Source: CAWATZ01 sp963784995 (GTDB lineage: Bacteria > Planctomycetota > Planctomycetia > Gemmatales > Gemmataceae). From it: a DNA stretch of 64,000 nt. Shown here piece after piece: positions 52,076 to 61,072 of this stretch. The notes under the pieces are model-generated. The model was not told where the DNA came from, searched no databases, and saw only the letters and a program-made list of their open reading frames with translations. The translations under genes and the position numbers were made by a program. How positions within the stretch are numbered: position 1 is the stretch's first letter; every line of letters starts with the position of its first letter. The stretch lies in NCBI GenBank assembly GCA_963784995.1, contig CAWATZ010000002.1, positions 558,001 through 622,000 of the forward strand, written 5' to 3'.

Positions 52076-52779
52076 CTACCGGACGAACCGTCCTTGGAAG
52101 TTCGGTGGATAGACCACCCGGTCCCCTTGCAGGGTCGCCACAGCAACTGTCGCCCCCTTCCGCAGGTCGTTGCCCAGCACCCGGTCGTTCTGGATCACCG
52201 ACAAGATACAGTCCAGCGCTGGCTTCAACTCCTCAGCCCAGAGAAACAGCACCAGCGCGCTGCATCCTGGTTCTCGGCCTTCCCTCGCATAGTCATACCC
52301 GTCCGGGTTAACGAGCCCTGGCTCCGCTCCGCGATCAGGTCCGGCATCTCGTAGCGAATGTCGAGGTCAGGGTTATCCAATTCTCTCGGTTCGAGCCGGA
52401 TGAGAATACTGGAACCACGCGCCCGGCCTCTGCCCTGAGTGACGTTCTCCCACAAATCGTCCTCCCACTCAACCAAGCGCGTCCAGTCTTCGTTGCCCTC
52501 GCGGTAGGAACGTAATACCAACACGAGCATGTCCAGACTGTCCAAAGTGCTTGGAGAAACGTGTTCCGAGCCCTTCACGACGCACCGAACAGCAAAGCCG
52601 TCTTCCAGTCTGCCAGTGCCGTTGCCTTCCAGAAGATAGTCCTCATCGACGCTGAGAGTCACAAACGTGAGGTCCCGCCAGAGCAGACCACGAACCGTGC
52701 GTTCGATCGTCTCGTTGTCCGGGTCGGTCGCGATTAGCTGGGGCTTGAAATCTGGGGTCTCTGCGACACGGAGAAACAT
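52076..52779 (-). CDS. Hypothetical protein (frameshifted)
   Basis: ATG 52779 follows GGGAG. The first frame runs through TFVTLSVDEDYLLEGNGTGR and LDIRYEMPDLIAE. Near 52325 a shift leads into GLVNPDGYDYAREGREPGCS, ALVLFLWAEELKPALDCILS and VYPPNFQGRFVR, ending at 52076. Both parts read as genuine coding sequence and fit a single soluble protein of about 234 residues. Read without the shift, the protein would end at 52225 with an unlikely cysteine-rich tail. It opens the small-gene run and is probably immunity-like, but no family is recognised. Confidence 0.62.
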
Positions 52780-53138
52780 CGCCTGCTCCCGCTCAGGGTA
52801 CTACAATTCCTCGTCGAGAGGATACCAGGAATTGACCAAAGGTGCCAGCCCGCCACGTTCCCGAACACCCTGTCAGATGGCAGGCAGAGACACAACCGGC
52901 ACTCCCTGGCACTCCTCCGACAGCTACCGCCTCCTTCCGGCATCTGCCAACCGCGAAAAAAAGTGGCAGGCACTGGCAGGCAGTCAGCTGGCCCCGGTTT
53001 CCGCCCGTGGCCCGCGGAACCTGTCCACACCTGCGGCCTGGTTCCTATCCTGCCCTGTAAGCGGTCGGCCCCACCGCGTGCCATCGGACCATCGTTTACC
53101 CGCCGGTTTTCTTTCACGCAGCAGCAAGGAGACACACC
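52780..53138. other. Intergenic region with TGGCAGGCA-type repeats
   Basis: No gene is supported. The stretch contains several TGGCAGGCA/TGCCA words (near 52870-52985) with an AAAAAAA run between. It probably contains the promoter for the divergent pair at either side. Confidence 0.4.
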
Positions 53139-53829
53139 TTGGCCAGCACCGCATCCGCCCCCTTCGGGGCCATCTGGGACATGGACGGCACCCTGGTAGA
53201 CACGGCCGAACTGCACTTCCTGGCCTGGGAAAAGGTCTGCCAGGAGCTGGGCCGGCCCTTCTCCCGCGCCGACTTCGCCGCCACCTTCGGGCGACGCAAT
53301 CCCGAGATCATTCGCTACCTCTTTGGCGATCGCTTCAGCGACAAGGAAATCGCCGACATCGGCGATCGCAAGGAGGTGCTGTACCGGGACGCCGCCCGCT
53401 CCGGCGTCACGCCGCTGCCCGGGGTGGTCGCGCTTCTGGAGGAGCTGCACCGGGCCGGCTTCCGGCAGGCCATCGGCTCCAGCGCCTCCACGGGCCAATC
53501 TCGACCTGATCCTGCAACTGACTGAGCTGGCACGCTATTTCGCGGCGGTGGTTTCGAGCGAGGACACCCAGCGCGGCAAACCCGATCCCCAGGTGTTCCT
53601 CGTGGCCGCGGAGCGATTGGGGCTTCCGCCCGCTCGCTGTGTGGTGCTGGAGGACGCCGTCGCCGGTGTCGAGGCAGCCCGCAATGGGGGGATGAAGTGC
53701 ATCGCCGTCACCTTCGTCGGGCATCATCCGGCCGAGTCGCTCCGGAAGGCCGGGGCCGATATCGTCGTGCCGAGCCTGGAACAGGTTTCGGTGGAGGTGG
53801 TGCGGGGATTGTTTGACGTGGTAGAATGA
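53139..53829 (+). CDS. HAD-superfamily phosphatase, beta-phosphoglucomutase-like (frameshifted)
   Basis: TTG 53139 lies seven bases after AAGGAGA. HAD motif I is GAIWDMDGTLVDTAELHF, with the nucleophile aspartate and the second Asp. The cap domain (AATFGRRNPEIIRYLFGDRF) and PLPGVVALLEELHRAGFRQA follow, then motif II GSSA. A one-base shift near 53495 is needed to reach RANLDLILQLTELARYFAAV, the motif III lysine in QRGKPDPQVFLVAAERLG, and motif IV VVLEDAVAGVEAARNGG. Total about 230 residues. The substrate is a sugar phosphate or similar, not specified by sequence. Confidence 0.85.
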
Positions 53830-53877
53830 TGCCCGAGACAACTTCGGAGTCGCCTCACATTTAGAAAGGACTCTTGC

Positions 53878-56298
53878 ATGCTCCTCCGGCTCGGATGCGT
53901 GCTGCTCCTCGCCCACCTCGCCTGTCAGCCCCGACTGCTCGCTGATCCCCCTGCCCGGGCGACAGACCGCGCCGGCGACGCGTTGCCGGATGGCGCCCTG
54001 GCACGCCTGGGCACGACGCGGTGGGGCTGCCCGGCCACGATCCAGCAACTGGCGTTCGCGCCGGACGGCAAGACCCTGGCAGTCGGTTGCGAGGACAGGA
54101 CCGTTCGCCTGTTCGACCTGGCGAACGGCAAGGAACTGCGCCGCTTCGGAGACACGTTCCAGCCCAGGGCGGTCTTCGCTTTCTCCCCGGACGGCAAGGG
54201 GCTCCTCGTGGCAAGCAACCACGCGCTCCTCCTGTTCGATCCGGCGACGGGCAAGGAGCTGCGCCGCTTCGACCATCCGGGGGACTGCCGGAGCGTTGCC
54301 TTTTCCCCCGACGGCAACCGGTTCGCCGCGGGATGCCAGGGGATTGTGCGCCTTTGCGAGTCGAGGACCGGCAAGGTGGTGCGCGAACTGCCCTGGCCGG
54401 GGAAAGCCCGATTGCTCGTCTTCTCGGCAGACGGCAAGCAGCTGGCCGGCCGGTCGGAATTCCATCCCTCGGGCGTCCAGGTCTGGGATCTGGCGTCCGG
54501 AAAGCTGCTCGTGGATGATCCGGACGGCTACTCAAGCCAGATTCACTCGCTCGCCTTTGCAGCCGATGGCAAGAAGCTGGTCGGCATGGCCTGGAAGGAG
54601 CTCAAGTTCTGGGACCTCGCGGCCGGGAAGCGCTGCGGCGGGATCGCCATCGAGAGCGCCTGGGGAACCATTGGCCTCGATGGCCGCGTCTTTGCCGAGA
54701 TGCGCGACGGCGCGATCGTCCTTGCCGACCTGGAGACCGGCAAGCGGATCCGGCAACTGGATCGGCCGACCAGCTTTCGGGGCGAAGTGGGTCCAGCCGT
54801 GTTTTCCCCGGACGGCAAGCTGTTTGCCTATGCAGCGGATCGGCAGCTTCGCCTCGTGGACGCGGCCCGGGGGCTTCGGCTCTCGGGAACGGCTGGGCAT
54901 GACGCGGCTCTGTGGGACGTGGCCTTCGCGCCGGACGGCCGAACGATTGCCACGGCGAGCAAGGATGGGACAGTCCGTCTGTGGACGGCCGACGGGCGCG
55001 AGCTGTGGCGTTCCGCCCGGCAACCGGTCATCTGTACCAGCGTGGCGTTTGCTCCGGACAGCAAGGTCGTGGCGGCGACAACCTTCGACGATCACCGGGT
55101 CTGGCTGTGGGAGGCGAGCACAGGCAAGGTCCTGCACGTCTTGCCCCGGCACGAGGGCATCATCGACCATCTGGTCTTCACCGACCGGGAGACGCTGCTC
55201 ACGTTCGACCGGAACCAGAATCGCCGCCGCTGGAACGTCGCCGGCGGGAAGGAGCGGCCGGATTCCCGCCACCCGGACGAACTCGTCGCTTCGCTGCTTC
55301 CTTCGCAGGATGGCCGACTGATTGCCGCCCGGCTGGCCTTCGATTCCAACCACAGCGGCAACGTCCGCGTTGAGAAACTGCTGACGGAAACGCGCTGGCT
55401 GGCCGGCGAGATGACCCTCACTCCGGATGGCCGGATGCTGGTCTGGGTGGAGAATGGCCAATCGAGTCAGAACGTCGTGCTGCACTTGGTCGAGGTCTTC
55501 AGCGGCCAGGAACGACTGCGGATTCCTCTGGGAGACGTCTGTGGTTTGAAGCTGACCTTTTCTCCCAACGGCACCCTTCTGGCAGTCCCGACAGCGGACG
55601 GGCGCGTGCTGGTCCACGAGCTGGCGACGGGCAAGTCTCTGCGGCTGCATCACGCTGGTTCGGCCTGGGCGCTCGATTTTTCTCCGGACGGCAGCCGGCT
55701 TGTCTCGGGCGGCAACGACGGCACGGCGCTCGTCTGGGACCTGGAGCGCTGGCGCAGTGTCCCGGAGAAACTGGTGGAGTTGACGGCGGCGGAACTCGAA
55801 GGTCTCCTGCGGGACCTGGGCAGCGCGGATGCGTCCCGTGGGTATCGCGCCGTCCACAGACTGGCCCGTTCGCCGGGCCAGGCCGTGAGCGCCCTTCGTC
55901 CGCTGCTGCGCGTCGCCCCGGCCGAGGCCAAACGCCTGGCCCAGCTGGTTGCGGAGCTGGACGACGAGGCGTTCGAGGTTCGCGACCAGGCGGACCAGGC
56001 CTTGCGGAAGCTCGGCAAGTGCGTGGAGCCGGCGCTGCAGCACGCCTTGCTGCTCGGCGCCTCCGTGGAGCTCCGCCATCGCGCCCGGAAGATATTGCTC
56101 CTGTTCGCGGAGACTCCACCCTCCGGAGAGTGGGTTCAGCTTTTGCGAGCGGTCGAGGTGCTGGAGACGGTAGCCACGCCGGAGGCCCGACGGGTCCTGG
56201 AGGACCTTGCCCGGGAGTCGCCGCACATCTGGCTGGCCGGCAATGCCCGGGCCGCCGCACGACGCCTGGCGGCTGGTGTGGGCAAACGGGGTCCCTGA
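53878..56298 (+). CDS. Secreted WD40/HEAT-like repeat protein
   Basis: The 806-residue protein starts at ATG 53878 behind AAAGGA and has a signal peptide (LLRLGCVLLLAHLACQPRLL, cut near ADP). Residues 40-640 carry about a dozen degenerate WD40 repeats (LAFAPDGKTLAVGCEDRTVR, VAFAPDGRTIATASKDGTVR, LDFSPDGSRLVSGGNDGTAL), enough for two propellers. The C-terminal 160 residues are a helical repeat region (LLRDLGSADASRGYRAVHRL, AELDDEAFEVRDQADQALRK). This pairing is very common in planctomycetes and is probably periplasmic. Role and partner are unknown. Confidence 0.88.
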   Translation: MLLRLGCVLLLAHLACQPRLLADPPARATDRAGDALPDGALARLGTTRWGCPATIQQLAFAPDGKTLAVGCEDRTVRLFDLANGKELRRFGDTFQPRAVFAFSPDGKGLLVASNHALLLFDPATGKELRRFDHPGDCRSVAFSPDGNRFAAGCQGIVRLCESRTGKVVRELPWPGKARLLVFSADGKQLAGRSEFHPSGVQVWDLASGKLLVDDPDGYSSQIHSLAFAADGKKLVGMAWKELKFWDLAAGKRCGGIAIESAWGTIGLDGRVFAEMRDGAIVLADLETGKRIRQLDRPTSFRGEVGPAVFSPDGKLFAYAADRQLRLVDAARGLRLSGTAGHDAALWDVAFAPDGRTIATASKDGTVRLWTADGRELWRSARQPVICTSVAFAPDSKVVAATTFDDHRVWLWEASTGKVLHVLPRHEGIIDHLVFTDRETLLTFDRNQNRRRWNVAGGKERPDSRHPDELVASLLPSQDGRLIAARLAFDSNHSGNVRVEKLLTETRWLAGEMTLTPDGRMLVWVENGQSSQNVVLHLVEVFSGQERLRIPLGDVCGLKLTFSPNGTLLAVPTADGRVLVHELATGKSLRLHHAGSAWALDFSPDGSRLVSGGNDGTALVWDLERWRSVPEKLVELTAAELEGLLRDLGSADASRGYRAVHRLARSPGQAVSALRPLLRVAPAEAKRLAQLVAELDDEAFEVRDQADQALRKLGKCVEPALQHALLLGASVELRHRARKILLLFAETPPSGEWVQLLRAVEVLETVATPEARRVLEDLARESPHIWLAGNARAAARRLAAGVGKRGP

Positions 56299-56329
56299 TG
56301 GCCTGGTGCGGTCATTGGTGACGAGGGGT

Positions 56330-57103
56330 TCAATTCCTCGGCCTCTCTTCCAGCCGGCCCAGCAGCCGCAGGAGCCCGTCGAGGATGGTCAGCGGATGCG
56401 GCGGGCACCCCGGGATGAACAGGTCCACCGGCAACTGTGAGCCTGCTCCATTGTGGACCTCGGGGTTGTCCAGGTACGGTCCGCCGCTGATGGCGCACGC
56501 CCCCACGGCGATGACCAGCTTGGGGGCCGGCACCGCGGCGTAGGTGTCCAGCAGGGCCGTGCGCATGTTCTCGCTGACCGGGCCGGTGACCACGACGCCG
56601 TCGGCGTGACGCGGCGAGGCGACGAACTGAATCCCGAACCGGCCCAGGTCGAAGACCACCGTGCCCAGCACGTTCAGGTCCGCCTCGCAGGCATTGCAGC
56701 CGGCGGCGCTCACCTGACGCAGCTTCAGCGAGCGGCCGAAGAGCCGCCGCGACTTCTCCTCCAGCGCCTCGGCTCGTTTCAGCTCCTGGCCCGTCAGGGT
56801 CAGCTCTTCGCGGCTCCGGGTCGCCAGGCGGTGATCCTGGGTGTAGCGGATCGCACCTTCCGGACAGGCTTCGACGCAATCGGTGCAGAACAGACAGCGG
56901 CCCAGGTCCAGCCGCATCCGCGTGCCGTCGCTGGTGATGGCCCTGGTCGGACACGCTTCGACGCAGGCCCGGCAGCCGTCCGGGCACTTCGAGGCGTCTA
57001 CCACGGGCAGGCCGCGGAAGCGGTCCGGCAGCGGCGGCGTCTCGGCGGGATACGAGGTCGTGCGGTGCCCTTGCTTCAGGCGAGCCAGGGAAACTTGCAG
57101 CAT
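56330..57103 (-). CDS. Ehr/hydrogenase-4-like small subunit fused to a 2x[4Fe-4S] ferredoxin
   Basis: The 257-residue protein joins two partners that are usually separate. Residues 30-90 form a ferredoxin with two clusters (CPDGCRACVEACP and CLFCTDCVEACP), like HyfH/NuoI. Residues 130-250 form the HyfI/NuoB-like small subunit with four conserved cysteines for the proximal cluster (GCNACEADLNVLG, VGACAISGG, IPGCPPHP). It would pass electrons between the ferredoxin and large subunits. ATG 57103 follows GAGGAG. It is the last gene of the operon, 112 bp after the large subunit, with a palindromic repeat in the gap. Confidence 0.9.
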   Translation of the reverse strand: MLQVSLARLKQGHRTTSYPAETPPLPDRFRGLPVVDASKCPDGCRACVEACPTRAITSDGTRMRLDLGRCLFCTDCVEACPEGAIRYTQDHRLATRSREELTLTGQELKRAEALEEKSRRLFGRSLKLRQVSAAGCNACEADLNVLGTVVFDLGRFGIQFVASPRHADGVVVTGPVSENMRTALLDTYAAVPAPKLVIAVGACAISGGPYLDNPEVHNGAGSQLPVDLFIPGCPPHPLTILDGLLRLLGRLEERPRN

Positions 57104-57123
57104 GGCCGCTCCTCAAAGGCATT

Positions 57124-57206
57124 TTGACCACGGATGACACGGATAACACAGATAAGAGAAAAACGGTCTTTTGATTTTATCCGTGTTATCCGTGTCATCC
57201 GTGGTT
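57124..57206. repeat. Palindromic repeat in the Ehr operon (ACGGATGACACGGATAAC family)
   Basis: 29-bp inverted arms with one mismatch enclose a 21-nt A/T-rich centre (GAAAAACGGTC inside). It fills the gap between the large- and small-subunit genes and is the only A/T-rich stretch nearby. Confidence 0.9.
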
Positions 57207-57214
57207 CACTTTCT

Positions 57215-58762
57215 TCACAAATCATACCCGCAGTACGAGAGGTTGAAGCTCTTGTTACACAGCGGGAAGTCGGAAATCTGCTGGTTCCGCAGGGCCAGGG
57301 CCAGCCCGGTCCAGTTGTGGAAGGACGGATCGACGATCTTGTACCGTGCAAACTGTCCCTGGGCGTCGGTCAGCACCACGTGGCAGATCTCGCCGCGCCA
57401 GCCCTCGACCAGGGAGACGGCCAGCCCCTCGGGCTGTAGGGAACGCCCTCCGTGGCGTTCCGGGAAAGCAGTGCGGATCGGCCCATCGGGTAGCTCCTGC
57501 AGCTGGCTGCGGATGAACGCCACCGAGCGCTGGATCTCCAGCCAGCGGACGTAGGCGCGGGCAAAGACGTCCCCCGTCGTCCACGTGGAAACAGGAACCT
57601 GGGCGAAGCGAAAGATCCCGGACGGGAAGTCCTGGCGCACGTCGCACTCCACCCCGCAAGCCCGTGCCGCTGGGCCGACCATGCCCAGTGCCAGGCAGGC
57701 GTCGCGGGCAACCGGCCCCGTCCCATCGAAGCGGGCCTGCACCGAGGTCGCGTTCCAGAGCAGCTCGGCCGCGTTCTCCACGTCGCGGTAGGCCGACTCC
57801 AGCCGTTCCAGGAACTGCTGTTTGCGGCGATCATCGAGGTCGAACAGCACCCGGCCCGGTCGGACCAGGTCCCGGCCGAAGCGGTTGCCGCACAGCAGGG
57901 CCGTCAGGTTCAGGAAGTCGCCGCGAATCCGGCCGCAGTAGGAGGCCGTCGGCAGGAACGCGACGTCGTTGGCCAGGGCCCCCAGGTCGCCGGTGTGGTT
58001 GGCCAGACGCTCCAGCTCCAGGGCGATGCCGCGCAGCACCTGCGCCCGGATGGGGACCTCGCAGCCGGCCAGGGCCTCCAGCGCCTGGCAATGGGCCAGG
58101 GCGTGACCGATGGACGTGTCGCCCGCCACCGTCTCCACGGTGTGAATGGAACGCGGGTTCGGGCCGCCGATCAGCGTCCGCTCCGCGCCGCGATGCTGGT
58201 AGCCAAGCGAGATTTCCAGGTGGAAGACCTCCTCGCCGTGGCACTGGAAGCGGAAATGCCCCGGCTCGATGATGCCGGCGTGGACCGGACCGACCGCGAC
58301 CTCGTGGACCTCCTCGCCTTCCACCCGGTAAAAGTCGGTGACGCCGACCACAGGCGTTTTGCTGGTGTCCCGGCCCCAGGCATCGTGGCCGGGCCGGTAG
58401 GAGGCGTGGAAGCGCACCGGCTTGAACCAGGGATGCCCTTCGGGACAGACGCCGTACTGCTCGGCGATCTCGCGCTCGAAGAGATGGACCGGGGGACAGT
58501 CCAGCGTCAGCGACGGAAAGCGATCCGAAGTCAGCGTCGTCATCCCCACGCGCAGCTGGGCCCGGGCGGGATCAGCGAGGACCGCGTAAAGAGCCACGTT
58601 CCCTGTCGGTTCCGGATTGTCGCCGAACAGGGCGGAGACACGCTGACCGCGCTCCACGCCGACCAGGAGGGCCTCGCGGAAATCGGCGAAGGACATTCGC
58701 GGGATCTGATCCCGAGGGATCGTCTGCCCGGTACGCAGCACGGCAAAGTTGGTCCCGTTCAT
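57215..58762 (-). CDS. Ehr large subunit, NuoCD/HyfG-like, lacking nickel ligands
   Basis: The 515-residue protein starts at ATG 58762, overlapping the previous stop (ATGA). Residues 20-150 are NuoC-like (FADFREALLVGVERGQRVSA, VHLFEREIAEQYGVCPEGHP). The rest is NuoD/HycE-like (GPVHAGIIEPGHFRFQCHGE, LEISLGYQHRGAERTL, YCGRIRGDFLNLTALLCGN). At the first metal motif, where hydrogenases have CxxC, this protein reads VETVAGDTSIGHA. At the C-terminus the second motif is reduced to one cysteine (SFNLSYCGYDL). It is therefore not a functional NiFe hydrogenase. A dispersed repeat encoding PERHGGRSLQ is inserted in frame near residue 440. Confidence 0.92.
   Translation of the reverse strand: MNGTNFAVLRTGQTIPRDQIPRMSFADFREALLVGVERGQRVSALFGDNPEPTGNVALYAVLADPARAQLRVGMTTLTSDRFPSLTLDCPPVHLFEREIAEQYGVCPEGHPWFKPVRFHASYRPGHDAWGRDTSKTPVVGVTDFYRVEGEEVHEVAVGPVHAGIIEPGHFRFQCHGEEVFHLEISLGYQHRGAERTLIGGPNPRSIHTVETVAGDTSIGHALAHCQALEALAGCEVPIRAQVLRGIALELERLANHTGDLGALANDVAFLPTASYCGRIRGDFLNLTALLCGNRFGRDLVRPGRVLFDLDDRRKQQFLERLESAYRDVENAAELLWNATSVQARFDGTGPVARDACLALGMVGPAARACGVECDVRQDFPSGIFRFAQVPVSTWTTGDVFARAYVRWLEIQRSVAFIRSQLQELPDGPIRTAFPERHGGRSLQPEGLAVSLVEGWRGEICHVVLTDAQGQFARYKIVDPSFHNWTGLALALRNQQISDFPLCNKSFNLSYCGYDL
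57434..57463. repeat. 30-bp dispersed repeat inside the Ehr large-subunit gene
   Basis: Identical to 44666-44695. It translates on the coding strand as PERHGGRSLQ between GPIRTAF and PEGLAVSLVEGW without breaking the frame. Confidence 0.93.
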
Positions 58763-60210
58763 TGTTTCACCCCCGGGATCAGATCGGCGGCACTGGACAG
58801 CAGCGCGTCCAGCGGCGGCGGAATGCACAGGCCCAGAAGCAGCACCAGCAGGAGCAGCAGCAGGATCGGCGCCCCGGTGCTGACGCTGTCGTGGTAGCCA
58901 TTGATGTCCGGCGCTTCCGACGGCTTACCCTGAACGACGGTCAGCACCGTGGAGCCGATGCCGACAAACGCCACGCCCAGCAGCAGCAGGAACAGGCCGC
59001 CGGCGACGAAATGGCCCTGTTTCAGGGCTGCGCTAACGATCGTGAACTCGCTGACAAAAGGGCCGAACGGCGGCGAGCCGGTGATCGCCAGGAAACCGAT
59101 CAGGAACATGGCTCCGGAGAACGGCACGCGCTGCAACGCCCCCCGCACCTCGTCCGTGACCTTGCTGCCGTACGCCCGGTGGATGTTGCCGGCCGACAGG
59201 AACAGCACCCCCTTGGTCAACCCATTGTTGATCAGATGCAGCAACGCGCCGTAGATCGCCAGGCCGCCGATGCCAATGCCCAGCACCAGGATGCCCATGT
59301 GTTCGACGCTGGAATAGGCAAGCAGCCGTTTGAAGTCGCGCTGCCGGACCATGAACACGGCGCCGACCGCCATCGACAGCAGTCCAATGACAATCATGAT
59401 CCGGCGAGCGGACGCCGCTTCCTGTCCGGCGCCGCAAATCTGGTAGACCCGCAGGATGGCCAGGAAGGCGCAACTGGTGACCCCCGCGGCCAGCAGGGTG
59501 CCGACGACGCCGGGCGCCTCGCCGTAGGCGTCGGGCTTCCAGGTGTGCATGGGCGCCAGGCCCATCTTGGTGCCGTAGCCGACGAACAGCAGCACGAACG
59601 CCGCATGGAGCCAGGGCGCGGACAGGTGGGGTGCCACCTCCACCTTGATGAGCTTGTCCAAGTACAACGTTCCTCCCGGAACGGCCTTCAGGGACGAGTA
59701 GGCGAGGCAGAAGGAGCCGAGCAGGGCCAGGGCGATGCCAACCGAGCCGACCAGGAGATACTTCCAGGTCGCCTCCAGCGAGCGGGGGTTGTGGTTGAAA
59801 TAAAGCAAGGGACCACAGGCGAGCGTCGTCGCTTCCATCGCCACCCACATCAGGCCCAGGTGATGCGACAGCACCACCAGCGTCATCATCGACAGCACCA
59901 CCAGCAAAATGGCACAAAAGACCCGGTTGGGCCGGTCGGAACGAAGGCGGAGGTAGGCGGGAGTGTACAGGGCACAGAGAAAGAACAGGACGCTGAGGAA
60001 AGTCAGGACGACTTTGGCCAGCGCGTCCAGGCTCAACCAGCTCTCCGACAGGGGAGCGGAATCCCCACTTTGGCCGAAGACAGCGGCCACGACCAGGCCC
60101 AGCTGCCCCAGCCCTCCGACCGGCACCAGCCAGGGCCGCCAGCGATTGGACGGCAGTGCGAACGTCACCGCGGCCATCGCCAGGGGGAACAGGATCAGCA
60201 GGTAGATCAT
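58759..60210 (-). CDS. HyfF-like proton-translocating membrane subunit (MrpD/NuoN type)
   Basis: The 483-residue protein is an antiporter-like subunit with about 14 membrane segments. Family landmarks are visible: GLMWVAMEATTLACGPLLYF with the conserved glutamate in the fifth helix region, YLLVGSVGIALALLGS, FVLLFVGYGTKMGLAPMHTW with the functional lysine, and FKRLLAYSSVEHMGILVLGI. It would pump ions as the complex oxidises its donor. It overlaps the large-subunit gene by four bases. Upstream, 133 bp separate it from hyfE-like gene, filled by a palindromic repeat. Confidence 0.93.
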   Translation of the reverse strand: MIYLLILFPLAMAAVTFALPSNRWRPWLVPVGGLGQLGLVVAAVFGQSGDSAPLSESWLSLDALAKVVLTFLSVLFFLCALYTPAYLRLRSDRPNRVFCAILLVVLSMMTLVVLSHHLGLMWVAMEATTLACGPLLYFNHNPRSLEATWKYLLVGSVGIALALLGSFCLAYSSLKAVPGGTLYLDKLIKVEVAPHLSAPWLHAAFVLLFVGYGTKMGLAPMHTWKPDAYGEAPGVVGTLLAAGVTSCAFLAILRVYQICGAGQEAASARRIMIVIGLLSMAVGAVFMVRQRDFKRLLAYSSVEHMGILVLGIGIGGLAIYGALLHLINNGLTKGVLFLSAGNIHRAYGSKVTDEVRGALQRVPFSGAMFLIGFLAITGSPPFGPFVSEFTIVSAALKQGHFVAGGLFLLLLGVAFVGIGSTVLTVVQGKPSEAPDINGYHDSVSTGAPILLLLLLVLLLGLCIPPPLDALLSSAADLIPGVKQ

Positions 60211-60236
60211 CGCGAACTCGCTTTCCTTGGTCCCGT

Positions 60237-60334
60237 CCCCGGGTTGCGCTGCGCTCCACCCGGGGCTTTATTCCCGAAGGCAAAGGAGTAAAGCCCCGGG
60301 TGGAGCCGCGAGGAACGAGCGGCGCAACCCGGGG
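60237..60334. repeat. Palindromic dispersed repeat, copy 2 (see 25035-25122)
   Basis: Same arms as the copy between the sulfatase genes, with a short extra stretch (GCGAGGAACGA) in the right arm. It lies in the gap between the HyfE-like and HyfF-like genes of the Ehr operon. Confidence 0.88.
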
Positions 60335-60343
60335 CGCGGGGCG

Positions 60344-60985
60344 CTATTCCTTCAGCCTGGTCAGTTGCTCGGTGCTGGTCGAAGCGAACTCCCGGCTGAT
60401 GTGGTGGATGATGATCCCCATCACGAACACCGCCGTGAACAGATCGAGCAGCACGCCGACCTCGACGAGCAGAGGCATCGCCTCCAACAGCAGCAGGCCA
60501 AACAGGTAAATCCCGTTCTCCAGCAGCAGGTAACCCAGCACCAGCATGATCGCCTTGCGGCGCGTGGTCAGCATCAGGATGCCGGTCCACAGGGTCGCCA
60601 GCGCGGTCGGAATCAGCTGTAAGTTGGTGTGCTGCTCCTCCAGGGGGAGCGTGGAGGCGAACACCATCGCCAGGGCCGTGCCGACTGCTCCGAGCAGCAG
60701 GGAAGTTACGTAGCTCACCACCGGCGTGACTTCGTGCTGAATGGCCGCCTCGCGCATGGCGTGGACCAGGAACGCCGGGATGATGAAGCCTTTCAGCACA
60801 ATGGTGCTGACCACCAGACCGAGGCCGCGCAGCTCAAGGTTGCTATGCACGAACAGGGGCAGCATCCCCAGCAGGATTCCCTGGAGGGCGACCGCGTTGA
60901 TGACGGCTCGAATCCGGCTCACGCCCAGGGCGAAGAAATTCAGGGCCAGCACCAGGATCAGCAGGGGCTCAAGGACCTGGGTCAC
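60344..60985 (-). CDS. HyfE-like membrane subunit
   Basis: GTG 60985 follows AGGAGGTGAACT. The 213-residue protein has about seven membrane segments (LLILVLALNFFALGVSRIRA, GIIIHHISREFAS near the C-terminus) and fits the HyfE/MrpC-NuoK-fusion type of the Hyf and Ehr complexes. It would form part of the membrane arm next to the ion-pumping HyfF-like subunit. Position in the operon (after HyfC-like, before HyfF-like) matches E. coli hyf order except for the missing HyfD-like gene. Confidence 0.88.
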   Translation of the reverse strand: MTQVLEPLLILVLALNFFALGVSRIRAVINAVALQGILLGMLPLFVHSNLELRGLGLVVSTIVLKGFIIPAFLVHAMREAAIQHEVTPVVSYVTSLLLGAVGTALAMVFASTLPLEEQHTNLQLIPTALATLWTGILMLTTRRKAIMLVLGYLLLENGIYLFGLLLLEAMPLLVEVGVLLDLFTAVFVMGIIIHHISREFASTSTEQLTRLKE

Positions 60986-60997
60986 AGTTCACCTCCT

Positions 60998-61064
60998 ACA
61001 AGCCCGGAGCGCAAGCGACGGGACCGTCCCGGCGCTGGTCCCGTCGCTTGCGCTCCGGGCTTGT
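60998..61064. repeat. Palindromic repeat with 28-bp arms (AGCCCGGAGCGCAAGCGACG family)
   Basis: 60998-61025 and 61037-61064 are perfect inverted arms around an 11-nt loop. The element fills the gap between the HyfC-like and HyfE-like genes. Confidence 0.93.
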
Positions 61065-61072
61065 GTCATGGT

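Noticed and set aside
47078..52779. A complete integron
   Set aside because: No integrase gene, no canonical attC core and no attI site are visible, so only a cassette-like arrangement is reported as a finding.
56310..56345. tRNA-like T-arm (GGTTCAATTCC)
   Set aside because: No matching anticodon arm, D-arm or acceptor stem nearby, and the bases cover the end of the Ehr small-subunit gene.
57215..58762. Functional NiFe hydrogenase large subunit
   Set aside because: The cysteine ligands of nickel are missing from the first motif and reduced to one at the second.
58762..60291. Open frame of 509 codons on the plus strand
   Set aside because: Antisense to the HyfF-like membrane subunit; its composition (Gln/His/Arg-rich) is that of a reversed membrane protein gene.
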